Under the pieces are notes generated by a model. That model had not been told where the DNA came from. It did not search any database and was given only the letters and a program-made list of their open reading frames with translations. A stretch of 64,000 nucleotides of DNA, taken from NCBI GenBank assembly GCA_016185205.1, contig JACPOA010000019.1, positions 62,001-126,000 on the forward strand. The letters are read 5' to 3'. Below are positions 9,549-18,652 of the stretch, one piece after another; position 1 is the stretch's first letter; every line of letters begins with the position of its first letter. This stretch comes from Hyphomicrobiales bacterium (GTDB lineage: Bacteria > Pseudomonadota > Alphaproteobacteria > Rhizobiales > Xanthobacteraceae). The position numbers were made by a program, and so were the translations under genes.

Positions 9549-10544
9549 ATGAACGCCGTCGTCATCACCGGCGCGCGCGGCTATATAGGCAGCGCTTTGG
9601 CAAAGCGGTTGGCGGACGCCGGGTGGCGGCTGCGGCTCGTATCGCGCGTTTCCGATGCGCCCGTTGCACCAGTCGAAATTTCGCCAAACATCGAATTCGT
9701 CCAGGCCGATTTGCGCGACGAGCGGGCCTGGGCCGATGTGATGGCCGGGGCGGGGGTTATCATACATCTGTCGTGGCGCACCGATCTGCGTGCCGCCGAA
9801 GCCGATCCGGCCGGTGATGAGCGCATCAACATTGAGCCGGTGAGATCGCTCATCCGCGCCGCCGAACGATCCGGAACGCGGCCGAACGTGATTTTTGCAA
9901 GCACAGTGACGATTGTTGGGATCGAGCACGCCAACCCGGTCGACGAGACGACGCCGGATAGGCCCTGTTCGGTCTATGACCGCAATAAGTTGACTTGCGA
10001 AACCCTGCTGCGCGAAGCGACCGCCAACGCGATACTTCGCGCTTGTAGCTTGCGCCTGTCGAACGTCTACGGCTACGGTCGCGTGTCCGTGAACGCGAAC
10101 CGCGGAATTCTGAATTCGATGATGGAACGTGCCGCGAGCGGGGAGCCGTTGACGGTTTACGGCGACGGGTCATGTGTACGCGATTTCACGCATCTCGACG
10201 ATGTCGTGGAAGCGTTCTGCGCGGCTGCCGCTTCCGATGGTGTTCGCGATGGCAGCCGCTACGTAATCGCGACCTGCAAGGGGCACACATTGGCCGAGGC
10301 TTTCGATCTGGTTGCACAGGAAGCGCTTGTGCAAAACGGGCGCCGCATCGAGATCCGCCATGTGCCGGAGCCGGTCGATCTTCAGCCGATCGAACGGCGC
10401 CATTTTGTTGGAAATCCGGGACTGTTTCAGAAGCTTACTGGCTGGCGGCCGCAAATTGATCTGCGTGCGGGAATTCGCGACTATTTTGTTCGTGTTGCTT
10501 TGCTCCGGCCCTTGCCGTCGGACGATGACCACGTGACGATTTGA
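9549..10544 (+). CDS. NAD-dependent epimerase/dehydratase (extended SDR)
   Basis: This is a 331-residue extended short-chain dehydrogenase with the nucleotide-binding motif ITGARGYIGSALAKRL at the start, IIHLSWRTD in the fourth strand region and the catalytic YDRNK (YxxxK) near residue 143. These enzymes reduce, epimerise or dehydrate nucleotide-linked sugars with NAD(P). Between RmlC and the FdtA-like isomerase, a 4-ketoreductase or epimerase acting on a dTDP-deoxysugar is the simplest reading. The exact reaction is not visible. Confidence 0.8.
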   Translation: MNAVVITGARGYIGSALAKRLADAGWRLRLVSRVSDAPVAPVEISPNIEFVQADLRDERAWADVMAGAGVIIHLSWRTDLRAAEADPAGDERINIEPVRSLIRAAERSGTRPNVIFASTVTIVGIEHANPVDETTPDRPCSVYDRNKLTCETLLREATANAILRACSLRLSNVYGYGRVSVNANRGILNSMMERAASGEPLTVYGDGSCVRDFTHLDDVVEAFCAAAASDGVRDGSRYVIATCKGHTLAEAFDLVAQEALVQNGRRIEIRHVPEPVDLQPIERRHFVGNPGLFQKLTGWRPQIDLRAGIRDYFVRVALLRPLPSDDDHVTI

Positions 10545-10560
10545 CCGGGAAAGAATCAGA

Positions 10561-10998
10561 ATGCTGGCGGCTGTTATGAAGTTTTTCCATGTCAGCGATG
10601 TGCAAACGATCGAGCTTCCGCGCATTGGGCGCGCCGACGGCGAACTGGTCATTGCCGAGGGGTCGGCTGGCGTACCGTTTGCCATTGCGCGCGTGTTCAC
10701 GCTGCGCGCCCCGCTGGGGGCAAAGCGCGGCGTGCATGCGCACCGGCATTGCACGCAATTGCTGGTATGCGTGCATGGGTCCGTTGAGATCATGAGCGAC
10801 GACAGCCGCGATCGGCGGACATACACGCTCGATCAAACCCATGTTGGGCTTCTTGTTCCTCCGACCATCTGGAATTCGATCACTTTCCGCGAAGCGAACT
10901 CGGTCCTGATGGTGATCTGCGATCTGCCCTATCGGGAAGACGACTACATTCGCGAATATTCCGACTATCTGGAGTTTCGAAAGGCGGGGGCGTCATGA
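10561..10998 (+). CDS. FdtA/QdtA-like dTDP-sugar 3,4-ketoisomerase (cupin)
   Basis: This 145-residue single cupin matches the FdtA/WxcM C-terminal pattern: RGVHAHRHCTQLLVCVHGSVE, GLLVPPTIWNSITF and PYREDDYIREYSDYLEF. The two His in HAHRH are the expected catalytic and binding positions. The family converts dTDP-4-keto-6-deoxyglucose into a 3-keto isomer for a DegT aminotransferase such as the one at 6.1 kb. An internal ATG (MKFFHVSD) is an alternative start. Its end overlaps the next SDR by four bases. Its presence argues for a 3-amino-3,6-dideoxyhexose (Fuc3N or Qui3N type) in the glycan. Confidence 0.85.
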   Translation: MLAAVMKFFHVSDVQTIELPRIGRADGELVIAEGSAGVPFAIARVFTLRAPLGAKRGVHAHRHCTQLLVCVHGSVEIMSDDSRDRRTYTLDQTHVGLLVPPTIWNSITFREANSVLMVICDLPYREDDYIREYSDYLEFRKAGAS

Positions 10999-11930
10999 AG
11001 ATCGTTGTCACCGGCGCGCTCGGCCATATCGGCTCGTCGCTGATTCGCGCGCTGCCGGCGCAGTTTCCGCGCGCGGAAATCGTCTTGATCGACAACATGG
11101 TGACCCAGCGCTTTGCCTCGTTGTTCAATCTTCCGGCTATCGGACGTTACCGGTTTTTCGAGGCTGACGTGCGCAAGGCCGACCTGCGGGCTCTGTTCGA
11201 TGGCGCCCATACCGTGATTCATCTCGCAGCAACCACCGATGCGGCGGGAAGCGTTGGCAATGCGGCCGCGCTTGAGGCCAACAACTATCATGCAACCGAC
11301 GCGGTGGCCGCAGCTTGCATCGAGACCGGGGCACGGCTCTTCCACCTTTCGTCCACCAGTGTCTATGGCACGCAGGATTCGACGGTGGCCGAGGATTGTC
11401 CGACCGAAGACCTCAAGCCGCAAAGCCCTTACGCGGAAACGAAGCTGAAAGAAGAGAGGCTAGTTGGCGCGTTGGCGAGCAAAGGCCTGAAAGCTATCAT
11501 CTGTCGGTTCGGCACGATTTTCGGCGCATCGGTCGGCATGCGCTTCCACACGGCGGTCAACAAATTCTGCTGGCAGGCGGTCATGCGCCAGCCGCTCAGC
11601 ATCTGGCGCACCGCTTACGACCAGAAGCGGCCCTATCTCGATCTGGACGATGCCGTCCGCGCATTCTCGTTCGTCATCGAGCGAGATCTGTTCGACGGGC
11701 GGGTCTATAACGTGCTGACGCTCAACGCCACGGTGCGGGAAATCGTCGACGCGCTCCGCGGCTTCGTGCCCGATGTCGAGCTTTCCTTCGTCGACAGCCC
11801 GATCATGAACCAGTTGTCCTACGAAGTGTCGTCGCAGCGATTTCGCGACCGCGGCTTCACATTTTCCGGTGATATCCATCGAGGCATTGGGGGCACGATC
11901 TCGCTGCTGCGGGCCGCCCATCATGAGTAG
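10995..11930 (+). CDS. NAD-dependent epimerase/dehydratase (extended SDR)
   Basis: This is a second extended SDR, of 311 residues, starting at an ATGA overlap with the ketoisomerase. It has the Rossmann motif [29 protein letters not shown] and the catalytic YAETK after SSTSVYGTQ. It acts on a nucleotide sugar, probably as an epimerase or reductase in the same deoxysugar route. The short tail after [12 protein letters not shown] and the close spacing to the rmlB remnant suggest that the operon was rearranged here. No more exact reaction can be assigned. Confidence 0.8.
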   Translation: MKIVVTGALGHIGSSLIRALPAQFPRAEIVLIDNMVTQRFASLFNLPAIGRYRFFEADVRKADLRALFDGAHTVIHLAATTDAAGSVGNAAALEANNYHATDAVAAACIETGARLFHLSSTSVYGTQDSTVAEDCPTEDLKPQSPYAETKLKEERLVGALASKGLKAIICRFGTIFGASVGMRFHTAVNKFCWQAVMRQPLSIWRTAYDQKRPYLDLDDAVRAFSFVIERDLFDGRVYNVLTLNATVREIVDALRGFVPDVELSFVDSPIMNQLSYEVSSQRFRDRGFTFSGDIHRGIGGTISLLRAAHHE

Positions 11931-11943
11931 GTAAGCGGTCCCC

Positions 11944-12151
11944 GTGTCCACGCTCCTCGTTACCGGCGGTGCCGGCTTACGCCAGCGAGGCCGCGAGTGA
12001 TTTTCTGGTGCGTTCCTACGCTCATACCCATGGCTTGCCGACGATGATCACGAACTGCTCGAGTAACATCGCCAATGAGAATTGGTGGCGGCCGATCCAG
12101 AGCGGCGCCTACCGGGACTGGGTCAAACTGCACTACGGCGCGGCCTCATAG
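11944..12151 (+). pseudogene. rfbB: Collapsed dTDP-glucose 4,6-dehydratase (rmlB/rfbB) remnant
   Basis: Three separate pieces of RmlB can be read here. GTG 11944 opens with [11 protein letters not shown], the normal N-terminal Rossmann motif. In another frame the text jumps to [19 protein letters not shown] and then TMITNCSSN, the catalytic Y/K helix region with the usual Tyr-Ser-Ala-Ser-Lys altered. It then jumps again to [17 protein letters not shown], the usual C-terminus. A normal RmlB has about 350 residues, so roughly 80 per cent is missing in two deletions, the first out of frame. It cannot encode an active dehydratase. Confidence 0.85.
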
Positions 12152-12153
12152 AG

Positions 12154-14082
12154 ATGTGTGGGATCGCCGGTCTGATCGACAGGTCGCGGTCGAGCGGTTG
12201 CCTCGATCTCGAGTATCGTGCGCGCGCGATGTCCAATGCCATCGCCTATCGCGGGCCGGACGGTTCCGGCGTATGGAGCGATGCGGAGTGTGGCGTGGCG
12301 CTGGCGCATCGGCGTTTGGCCATTGTCGATTTGACGACAACCGGCGCGCAGCCGATGGTTTCGGCCGACGGCCGATGGGTGATTTCCTACAATGGCGAAG
12401 TTTATAACGCGGCTGCCATAGCAGCCTCGCCCGAGCTCGGCGGTTTTCGTTTCCGCGGCACATCCGATACCGAGATCATTCTTGAATCGGTTGCGCGCCG
12501 CGGTCTTGATCGCACGCTCGAAGATCTCAATGGAATGTTTGCCATCGCGCTGTGGGACCGCGCGACGCGCACGCTGCATCTCATCAGGGATCGACTCGGG
12601 ATCAAGCCGCTTTTTTTCCGGACGACGCCAGGCGGTGTGTGGTTTGCTTCGGAATTGAAGGCGTTGGTGGCCGCCGGTCTGGATCTGGAGATTGATCCTG
12701 CATCGGTCGCCAGTTTCCTGCGGTTTGGCTACGTTCCGACGCCGTATTCGATCTTCCGTAACGTGACGAAGCTGCGACCCGGCGAAGTTGTTTCGATCGA
12801 CGCGGGGGGCAATGTCGCGCATCGGCTTTACTGGTCGCTCGCGGAAGTCGCATCGGCCGCTCAAGAAAACCAATTTGCCAATTCGGCGACAGAGGCGGAA
12901 GCGGAGTTGCATGATCTGCTGGCCGAGGCCGTCGCCTCGCAGATGATTTCTGACGTACCGCTTGGCGCTTTCCTTTCAGGCGGCATTGATTCGTCGACTA
13001 TTGTCGCGCTGATGGTGGCCGCACGCCGTGGACCCGTCCGGACCTTTTCGATCGGTTTTTCCGATCTCGGCTTTGACGAGTCGAAATATGCGCGGGCGGT
13101 TGCAAACCATCTCAAGACGGAACACCACGAATTGACGGTTACCGCTGCGGACGCCTTGAACGTCGTACCGCAACTTGCAGAAATGTATGACGAGCCCTTT
13201 GCCGACTCGTCGCAGATTCCGACCTACCTCATTTCGAAACTGACGCGCGCGTATGTCACTGTCGCGCTGTCCGGCGACGGCGGCGACGAATTGTTCGCCG
13301 GCTACAATCGCTATGCCTTGGGGTATGGTGTTTTGGGAATGGTGTCCCGTACACCGGCCGGATTGCGCCGTGCCGGTGCAGCGATGCTGAATGCCATTCC
13401 GGCCAATATGGTCGAGGGGCTTGCGCGGATGGTTCCGGCTGGCCTGCTGCCGCCGCAGCCGGCCGATAAACTGAAGAAACTGGCGGCCGTCCTCGCGCTC
13501 GATCGCGAAGCAATCTATATGCGGCTGGTAAGCCAGAATCCGGACCCCGCTGCGCTCACCTTTGGTGTCCAAGAGCATCCGATCGGGATGAATTGCCAAG
13601 GAGACACCGCGCGCGATCGGTTCGTCGAGCAAATGCAGCTGTTCGATACGGCTAGCTATTTGCCGGATGACATCTTGCAAAAGGTTGATCGCGCCTCCAT
13701 GGCGGTTTCGCTTGAGGTCCGCCCGCCGCTGCTCGATCATCGGGTCGTCGCGTTTGCCCGGCGGCTTCCGCGCGGCATGCGAATCCACGGCGGCGAGACG
13801 AAATGGCTGCTGCGCCGGGTGCTCGATCGTTACGTTCCGCGCGACCTCGTGTCGCGGCCAAAAATGGGCTTCGGCATTCCGCTAGCGAGCTGGCTGCGCG
13901 GACCGTTGCGGGCCTGGGCCGAGGATCTGCTGGATCCATCCCGCCTGGGCGGCGGCCTGCTTGACGTTGTCGCAGTCCGCAAGTTGTGGACGGAGCATGT
14001 CAGCGGCCAGCGCAACTGGGCCTACGCGCTCTGGACCATTCTGATGTACGAGGCGTGGCGGCGACGCTGGGCCGCAGCGTGA
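12154..14082 (+). CDS. asnB: Asparagine synthase (glutamine-hydrolysing) family amidotransferase
   Basis: This 642-residue protein starts at ATG 12154 so that the glutaminase nucleophile is Cys2 (MCGIAGLID). The track start at 12082 would bury it. The N-terminal class II glutaminase domain has YRGPDGSG and YNGEVYN. The synthase domain has the ATP pyrophosphatase loop LSGGIDSS near residue 275 and SGDGGDELFAGYNRY. Free asparagine synthesis is one possible role. Inside glycan clusters such enzymes often amidate uronic acids, and the uronic-acid genes two positions downstream support that. The end overlaps the next gene as GTGA. Confidence 0.88.
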   Translation: MCGIAGLIDRSRSSGCLDLEYRARAMSNAIAYRGPDGSGVWSDAECGVALAHRRLAIVDLTTTGAQPMVSADGRWVISYNGEVYNAAAIAASPELGGFRFRGTSDTEIILESVARRGLDRTLEDLNGMFAIALWDRATRTLHLIRDRLGIKPLFFRTTPGGVWFASELKALVAAGLDLEIDPASVASFLRFGYVPTPYSIFRNVTKLRPGEVVSIDAGGNVAHRLYWSLAEVASAAQENQFANSATEAEAELHDLLAEAVASQMISDVPLGAFLSGGIDSSTIVALMVAARRGPVRTFSIGFSDLGFDESKYARAVANHLKTEHHELTVTAADALNVVPQLAEMYDEPFADSSQIPTYLISKLTRAYVTVALSGDGGDELFAGYNRYALGYGVLGMVSRTPAGLRRAGAAMLNAIPANMVEGLARMVPAGLLPPQPADKLKKLAAVLALDREAIYMRLVSQNPDPAALTFGVQEHPIGMNCQGDTARDRFVEQMQLFDTASYLPDDILQKVDRASMAVSLEVRPPLLDHRVVAFARRLPRGMRIHGGETKWLLRRVLDRYVPRDLVSRPKMGFGIPLASWLRGPLRAWAEDLLDPSRLGGGLLDVVAVRKLWTEHVSGQRNWAYALWTILMYEAWRRRWAAA

Positions 14083-15206
14083 GCGCACCGGTGATCCTTC
14101 ACATCATCAGTGGCCTTGGTATTGGTGGCGCCGAAGCGTCGCTGGTGCAGATTGCGACCGCGTTGCAGGCGCGTGGGCTGCCGCAGCACGTTGTCTGTGC
14201 CGGGACGCTCGATGACCATGCCGAAGAGCTGAGGTTGCGCGGCGTCGGGGTGACCGTGCTCGGCATCAATTCGGCGGCGTATTTGCCAGGCGGCATCATT
14301 CGTATCGCTCGAATGATCCGAAAGCTCGATCCGGCGGTGGTGCAGGGTTGGATGTATCACGGCAATATCCTGGCCGCGTTCGCGCACCGGCTCGCGTACC
14401 GGCGCACACGGCGGCGGCTCTATTGGAACCTGCGTGCTTCAAACATGGATGCGGCGCGCTACGGCCGTGTCATCCGCTTGGGCGCAATGCTCTCGCGCTG
14501 GCCCGACCTGATGATAGCCAATTCGCAGGCCGGTGCTCAGTTCCACATCGACCATGGGTTTCGGCCGCGGCGGATGGTCGTCATTGGCAATGGCATCGAC
14601 ACGCAAAAATTTCGGCCGGATGCGGACGCACGCGCCGCGCTGCGCGCGCAGCTCGGCATTCCAGCCGATGCGGTCGTGGCAATTCATGCCGCGCGCGTCG
14701 ATCCGATGAAGGATCACCCTGCATTGCTCGCAGCGATGGCAGCCGTTCCGCAGGTGCACGGGCTGCTGGTTGGCGCCGGCACCGAGACGCTGCGCGTGCC
14801 GGAAAACGTTCGTGCGCTTGGCCTGCGGCGAGACTTGGCGCGCCTCTACGCAACTGCGGACATTGTGGTATCGTCCTCGGCGTTCGGCGAGGGATTTTCC
14901 AACGTCGTTGCCGAGGGCATGAGCGTGGGGTTGATTCCGGTTGCGACCGATGTTGGTGATGCCCGAGAGATCGTCGGCGATGCCGGCTATGTGGTCGCGC
15001 CCAGTGATGTCGCGTCACTTGCCGGCGCGCTCGCCGCGGCGGCAAGTGGTCCGGCGGCGGACCGGCTCGCCCGCAGCCTACGGGCCCGCGCGCGCATGAT
15101 CGGTCAATTTCCGTTGAGCATGACGATCGAAGCCTACGCGCGGCTCTATGATTCCGGTTGCGCGGCATTGTCCGAGCCGGCGACCGCGCCGCTTCCGACG
15201 CCATGA
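14079..15206 (+). CDS. Glycosyltransferase family 4 (GT-B)
   Basis: This protein has 375 residues from GTG 14079, which overlaps the asnB stop by four bases; the track start at 13986 lies inside asnB and is not supported. The N-terminus LHIISGLGIGGAEASLVQIATAL is typical of family 4. VIGNGIDTQKFRPD marks the linker, and SSSAFGEGFSNVVAEGMSVGLIPVATDVGDAREIV holds the E-x7-E nucleotide-sugar motif. It adds one sugar to the lipid-linked glycan in the cytoplasm. The donor is unknown. It ends in an ATGA overlap with the dehydrogenase gene, so translation is likely coupled. Confidence 0.88.
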   Translation: MSAPVILHIISGLGIGGAEASLVQIATALQARGLPQHVVCAGTLDDHAEELRLRGVGVTVLGINSAAYLPGGIIRIARMIRKLDPAVVQGWMYHGNILAAFAHRLAYRRTRRRLYWNLRASNMDAARYGRVIRLGAMLSRWPDLMIANSQAGAQFHIDHGFRPRRMVVIGNGIDTQKFRPDADARAALRAQLGIPADAVVAIHAARVDPMKDHPALLAAMAAVPQVHGLLVGAGTETLRVPENVRALGLRRDLARLYATADIVVSSSAFGEGFSNVVAEGMSVGLIPVATDVGDAREIVGDAGYVVAPSDVASLAGALAAAASGPAADRLARSLRARARMIGQFPLSMTIEAYARLYDSGCAALSEPATAPLPTP

Positions 15207-16489
15207 TTGAACATTCGCGCAAAATTGCCGTGATCGGCCTCGGCTATGTCGGCCTGCCGGTTGCGGTCGCCTTCGCCAAGTCCGGCGTTGCGGTCGTCGG
15301 TTTCGATATCAACGCGGCGCGCATCGCCGAACTCAAGGCCGGCCACGACCGCACCCGCGAGGTCGCCGCCGCCGATCTGTCGCAGTCCACGCTCACTTAT
15401 GCGAGCGACGCGGCGGCGCTGAAAAGCGCCGACTTCTATATCGTCACGGTGCCGACGCCGATCGACAGCGCGCGCCGGCCCGATCTGGGCGCCATGTTGG
15501 CGGCCTCGGCAAGCGTCGGGGCCGCGCTCGAGCGCGGCGACATCGTGGTCTATGAATCGACGGTGTATCCCGGCGCGGTCGAGGAGGAGTGCGTTCCGGT
15601 CCTGGAGGCCAAGTCCGGGCTCAAAGGCGGACGCGATTTCACCGTCGGCTATTCGCCCGAGCGCATCAATCCGGGCGACACAAACCATCGTTTCGAAACG
15701 ATCATGAAGGTGGTGTCGGCGCAGGACGCGCGCACGCTCGATATCGTCGCCGCCGTCTACGGTTCGGTGGTGACGGCCGGTATTCATCGTGCGCCCTCGA
15801 TCAAGGTGGCCGAGGCCGCCAAGGTGATCGAGAACACGCAGCGCGATCTCAACATCGCCTTCATGAACGAACTGTCGGCGATCTTTCATCAGCTCGGCAT
15901 CGACACCGGCGACGTTCTGGCGGCCGCGGCGACCAAGTGGAATTTCTCCAAATTCGAGCCGGGGCTGGTCGGCGGTCACTGCATCGGCGTCGATCCGTAT
16001 TATCTGACCTTCCGGGCCGAAAAAGCCGGCTATCATCCCGAGATCATTCTGGCCGGCCGCCGCATCAACGACGGCATGGGCGAGCGCGTGGCGCGCGAAT
16101 GCATGCGCGCTTTGCTGCAACGCGGCTGCAGCGAGCCGACCGTGACCATCCTCGGCATGACCTTCAAGGAGAACGTGCCCGACATCCGCAACACCAAGGT
16201 CATCGATATCGCGCGCGAACTGGGCCGCGTCGGCATCGCTGTCCAGGTGCATGACCCGATCGCCTTGCCGGACGAGACCGCGTACGAATATGGGATTACC
16301 TTGACGCCGCTCGAATCGCTGAAGCCGGCCGATGCCGTCATCCTTGCCGTCGCCCACAAGGAATTTACGGCGGAAGGCTGGCCGTTGATCGCGCGATTGC
16401 TCAAGGGCGGGCAGGGCAGCGTGCTCGACGTCAAGTCGAAGCTCGATCGCGCGCGGAAACCGGAAGGCATCGACCTGTGGCGGCTGTGA
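15203..16489 (+). CDS. UDP-N-acetylhexosamine 6-dehydrogenase (TviB/WbpO/WbpA type)
   Basis: This 428-residue protein starts at ATG 15203 in an ATGA overlap. It has the NAD motif IAVIGLGYVGLPVAVAF, the TviB-like GFDINAARIAELKAGHDRTREV, a central helix EAAKVIENTQRDLNIAFMNEL and the catalytic Cys in VGGHCIGVDPYYLTF. The enzyme oxidises C6 of UDP-GlcNAc or UDP-GalNAc to the uronic acid using two NAD. The TviB subgroup favours UDP-N-acetylhexosamines, while plain UDP-glucose is less likely. With the epimerase just after it and the amidotransferase before it, it points to an amidated aminouronic acid. Confidence 0.88.
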   Translation: MIEHSRKIAVIGLGYVGLPVAVAFAKSGVAVVGFDINAARIAELKAGHDRTREVAAADLSQSTLTYASDAAALKSADFYIVTVPTPIDSARRPDLGAMLAASASVGAALERGDIVVYESTVYPGAVEEECVPVLEAKSGLKGGRDFTVGYSPERINPGDTNHRFETIMKVVSAQDARTLDIVAAVYGSVVTAGIHRAPSIKVAEAAKVIENTQRDLNIAFMNELSAIFHQLGIDTGDVLAAAATKWNFSKFEPGLVGGHCIGVDPYYLTFRAEKAGYHPEIILAGRRINDGMGERVARECMRALLQRGCSEPTVTILGMTFKENVPDIRNTKVIDIARELGRVGIAVQVHDPIALPDETAYEYGITLTPLESLKPADAVILAVAHKEFTAEGWPLIARLLKGGQGSVLDVKSKLDRARKPEGIDLWRL

Positions 16490-17496
16490 GCCCGATCCTC
16501 GTCACCGGCGCGGCCGGCTTCATCGGCTTCCATGTGGCCAAGCGCCTGCTGGAAGACGGGCGGCCGGTGGTCGGGCTCGACAATTTAAATGCCTATTACG
16601 ATCCGAAGCTGAAAGACGCGCGTCTGACCGAGCTTGCCAAACTGCCCGGCTTCCAGTTCGTCAAGCTCGATCTGGCCGACCGTGCCGGCATGGCCGCTTT
16701 GTTCGCGCAACACCGTTTTCCGTACGTGGTGCATCTCGCGGCGCAGGCTGGCGTGCGCTATTCGCTGGTCGATCCGCACGCCTATGTGAATTCCAATCTG
16801 ATCGGCTTCACCAACATCCTGGAAGGCTGCCGGCACAACGGCTGCCGACATCTGCTGTTCGCCTCGTCGTCGTCAGTCTACGGCTCGAATACCCACATGC
16901 CGTTTTCCGTGCACGATAATGTCGATCACCCGCTCAGCCTGTACGGCGCGTCCAAGAAAGCCAACGAGCTGATGGCGCACAGCTATGCGCATCTGTTTCG
17001 GCTGCCGACCACGGGCCTGCGCTTCTTCACAGTCTATGGACCGTGGGGCCGTCCCGACATGGCGATGTGGATTTTTGCCACCGCGATCTTGGCCGGAGAG
17101 CCGATCAAGCTGTTCAATCACGGCAATATGCGGCGCGACTTCACCTATGTCGACGATGTGGTGGAATCCGTCGCGCGGCTGGTCGATCGCGCGCCGGCGG
17201 CCAATTCGAACTGGTCGGGCGACAAGCCGGATCCCGGCTCAAGCGCGGCGCCCTGGCGCGTCTACAATATCGGCAACAACAATCCGGTCGAGCTCACGGA
17301 GGTCGTGCGCCTGCTGGAGCAGGCCATCGGCAAAAAGGCCAAGCGCGAGCTGCTGCCGATGCAGCCCGGCGACGTGCCGGCGACCTATGCCGACGTCGAC
17401 GACCTCATGCGCGAGGCCGGTTTCAAGCCGGCGACGCCGATCGGGGACGGTATCGCGCGCTTTATCGAATGGTATCGCGTCTATCATCGCCTGTGA
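16486..17496 (+). CDS. UDP-glucuronate 4-epimerase-like SDR (CapI/LpsL type)
   Basis: GTG 16486 overlaps the previous stop and gives 336 residues; GTG 16477 is an alternative. The motifs are LVTGAAGFIGFHVAKRLL, VVGLDNLNAYYDPKLK, SSSVYGSNTHMPF, the catalytic YGASKKANE and FFTVYGPWGRPDMA. All of these are typical of CapI/LpsL 4-epimerases. The enzyme interconverts UDP-glucuronate and UDP-galacturonate, or their N-acetyl-amino forms. Placed right after the 6-dehydrogenase, it would convert the product between gluco and galacto forms for the polysaccharide or the LPS core. Confidence 0.88.
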   Translation: MSPILVTGAAGFIGFHVAKRLLEDGRPVVGLDNLNAYYDPKLKDARLTELAKLPGFQFVKLDLADRAGMAALFAQHRFPYVVHLAAQAGVRYSLVDPHAYVNSNLIGFTNILEGCRHNGCRHLLFASSSSVYGSNTHMPFSVHDNVDHPLSLYGASKKANELMAHSYAHLFRLPTTGLRFFTVYGPWGRPDMAMWIFATAILAGEPIKLFNHGNMRRDFTYVDDVVESVARLVDRAPAANSNWSGDKPDPGSSAAPWRVYNIGNNNPVELTEVVRLLEQAIGKKAKRELLPMQPGDVPATYADVDDLMREAGFKPATPIGDGIARFIEWYRVYHRL

Positions 17497-17517
17497 CGGA
17501 ACACTTGGGTTCATGCC

Positions 17518-18567
17518 ATGGTTGACAAGGTTGCATTGATCACCGGCATCACCGGACAGGACGGCGCCTATCTGGCCGAACTGCTGCTGGCGAAAGGCTA
17601 TGCCGTGCACGGCGTCAAACGCCGCTCGTCCTCGCTCAACACCCAGCGCGTCGATCACCTCTATGTCGATCCGCACGAGGGCAGCACGAATTTCTTCATG
17701 CATTACGGCGACATGACCGACGCCACCAATCTGATCCGCCTGATTCAGGAATCGCAACCGACTGAAATCTACAATCTCGCCGCGCAAAGCCACGTGCAGG
17801 TGAGCTTCGAGACGCCGGAATACACCGCCAATGCCGACGCGCTCGGCACGCTGCGCCTGCTGGAGGCGATCCGCATCCTGCGCATGGAGAAGCGGGTGCG
17901 CTTCTATCAGGCGTCGACCTCGGAGCTTTACGGCAACACAAAGGCCCCGCAGAACGAATCGACGCCGTTTGCGCCGCGCAGTCCCTATGGCGCCGCCAAG
18001 CTCTACGCCTATTGGATCGCGGTGAACTACCGCGAGGCCTATGGCATCCATGCCTCGAACGGAATCCTGTTCAATCACGAAAGCCCAATGCGTGGTGAGA
18101 CTTTCGTCACGCGCAAGATCTCCCGCGCGGTGGCGGCGATCGAGGTCGGCCAGCAGCAGCAGCTCTTCATCGGCAACCTGAACGCCCGGCGCGACTGGGG
18201 TCATGCCCGCGACTATGTCGAGGGCATGTGGATGATGCTGCAGCAGGACAAGCCCGACGACTACGTGCTGGCGACCGGCGAGAGTCACAGCGTGCGCGAA
18301 TTCGTCGAGCGCGCCTTCGCCGTGGTCGACCGCCGCATCGGCTGGCGCGGCGAGGGGGCAGGCGAGGTCGGCATCGACCAGGCCAGCGGTAAGGAACTGG
18401 TCAAGGTCGATGCGCGCTACATCCGGCCGACCGAGGTCGACGTCCTGCTGGGCGATGCGTCGAAGGCGCACGCCAGGCTGGGCTGGCGGCATCGTGTCAG
18501 TTTCGACGATCTGGTCGCCGAAATGGTTGCGGCCGACTTGAAGGACATCCGCGCCGGCAAGCCGTGA
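17518..18567 (+). CDS. gmd: GDP-mannose 4,6-dehydratase
   Basis: This 349-residue NADP-dependent SDR matches Gmd closely: [75 protein letters not shown], the catalytic [10 protein letters not shown] and [17 protein letters not shown]. It converts GDP-mannose to GDP-4-keto-6-deoxymannose, the precursor of GDP-fucose, GDP-rhamnose or perosamine. The manC gene at 25.2 kb provides GDP-mannose. No fcl, rmd or per partner lies beside it, so the next step must be done by an SDR or aminotransferase elsewhere in the cluster or genome. Confidence 0.94.
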   Translation: MVDKVALITGITGQDGAYLAELLLAKGYAVHGVKRRSSSLNTQRVDHLYVDPHEGSTNFFMHYGDMTDATNLIRLIQESQPTEIYNLAAQSHVQVSFETPEYTANADALGTLRLLEAIRILRMEKRVRFYQASTSELYGNTKAPQNESTPFAPRSPYGAAKLYAYWIAVNYREAYGIHASNGILFNHESPMRGETFVTRKISRAVAAIEVGQQQQLFIGNLNARRDWGHARDYVEGMWMMLQQDKPDDYVLATGESHSVREFVERAFAVVDRRIGWRGEGAGEVGIDQASGKELVKVDARYIRPTEVDVLLGDASKAHARLGWRHRVSFDDLVAEMVAADLKDIRAGKP

Positions 18568-18652
18568 GTTCCGGTGGACGACGCCGTCGCCGCATTGGAC
18601 CGCGGCGGGCGCCGCCGTATAGTGCCGGCCACCCAGGACGAAAGGTATCGAT

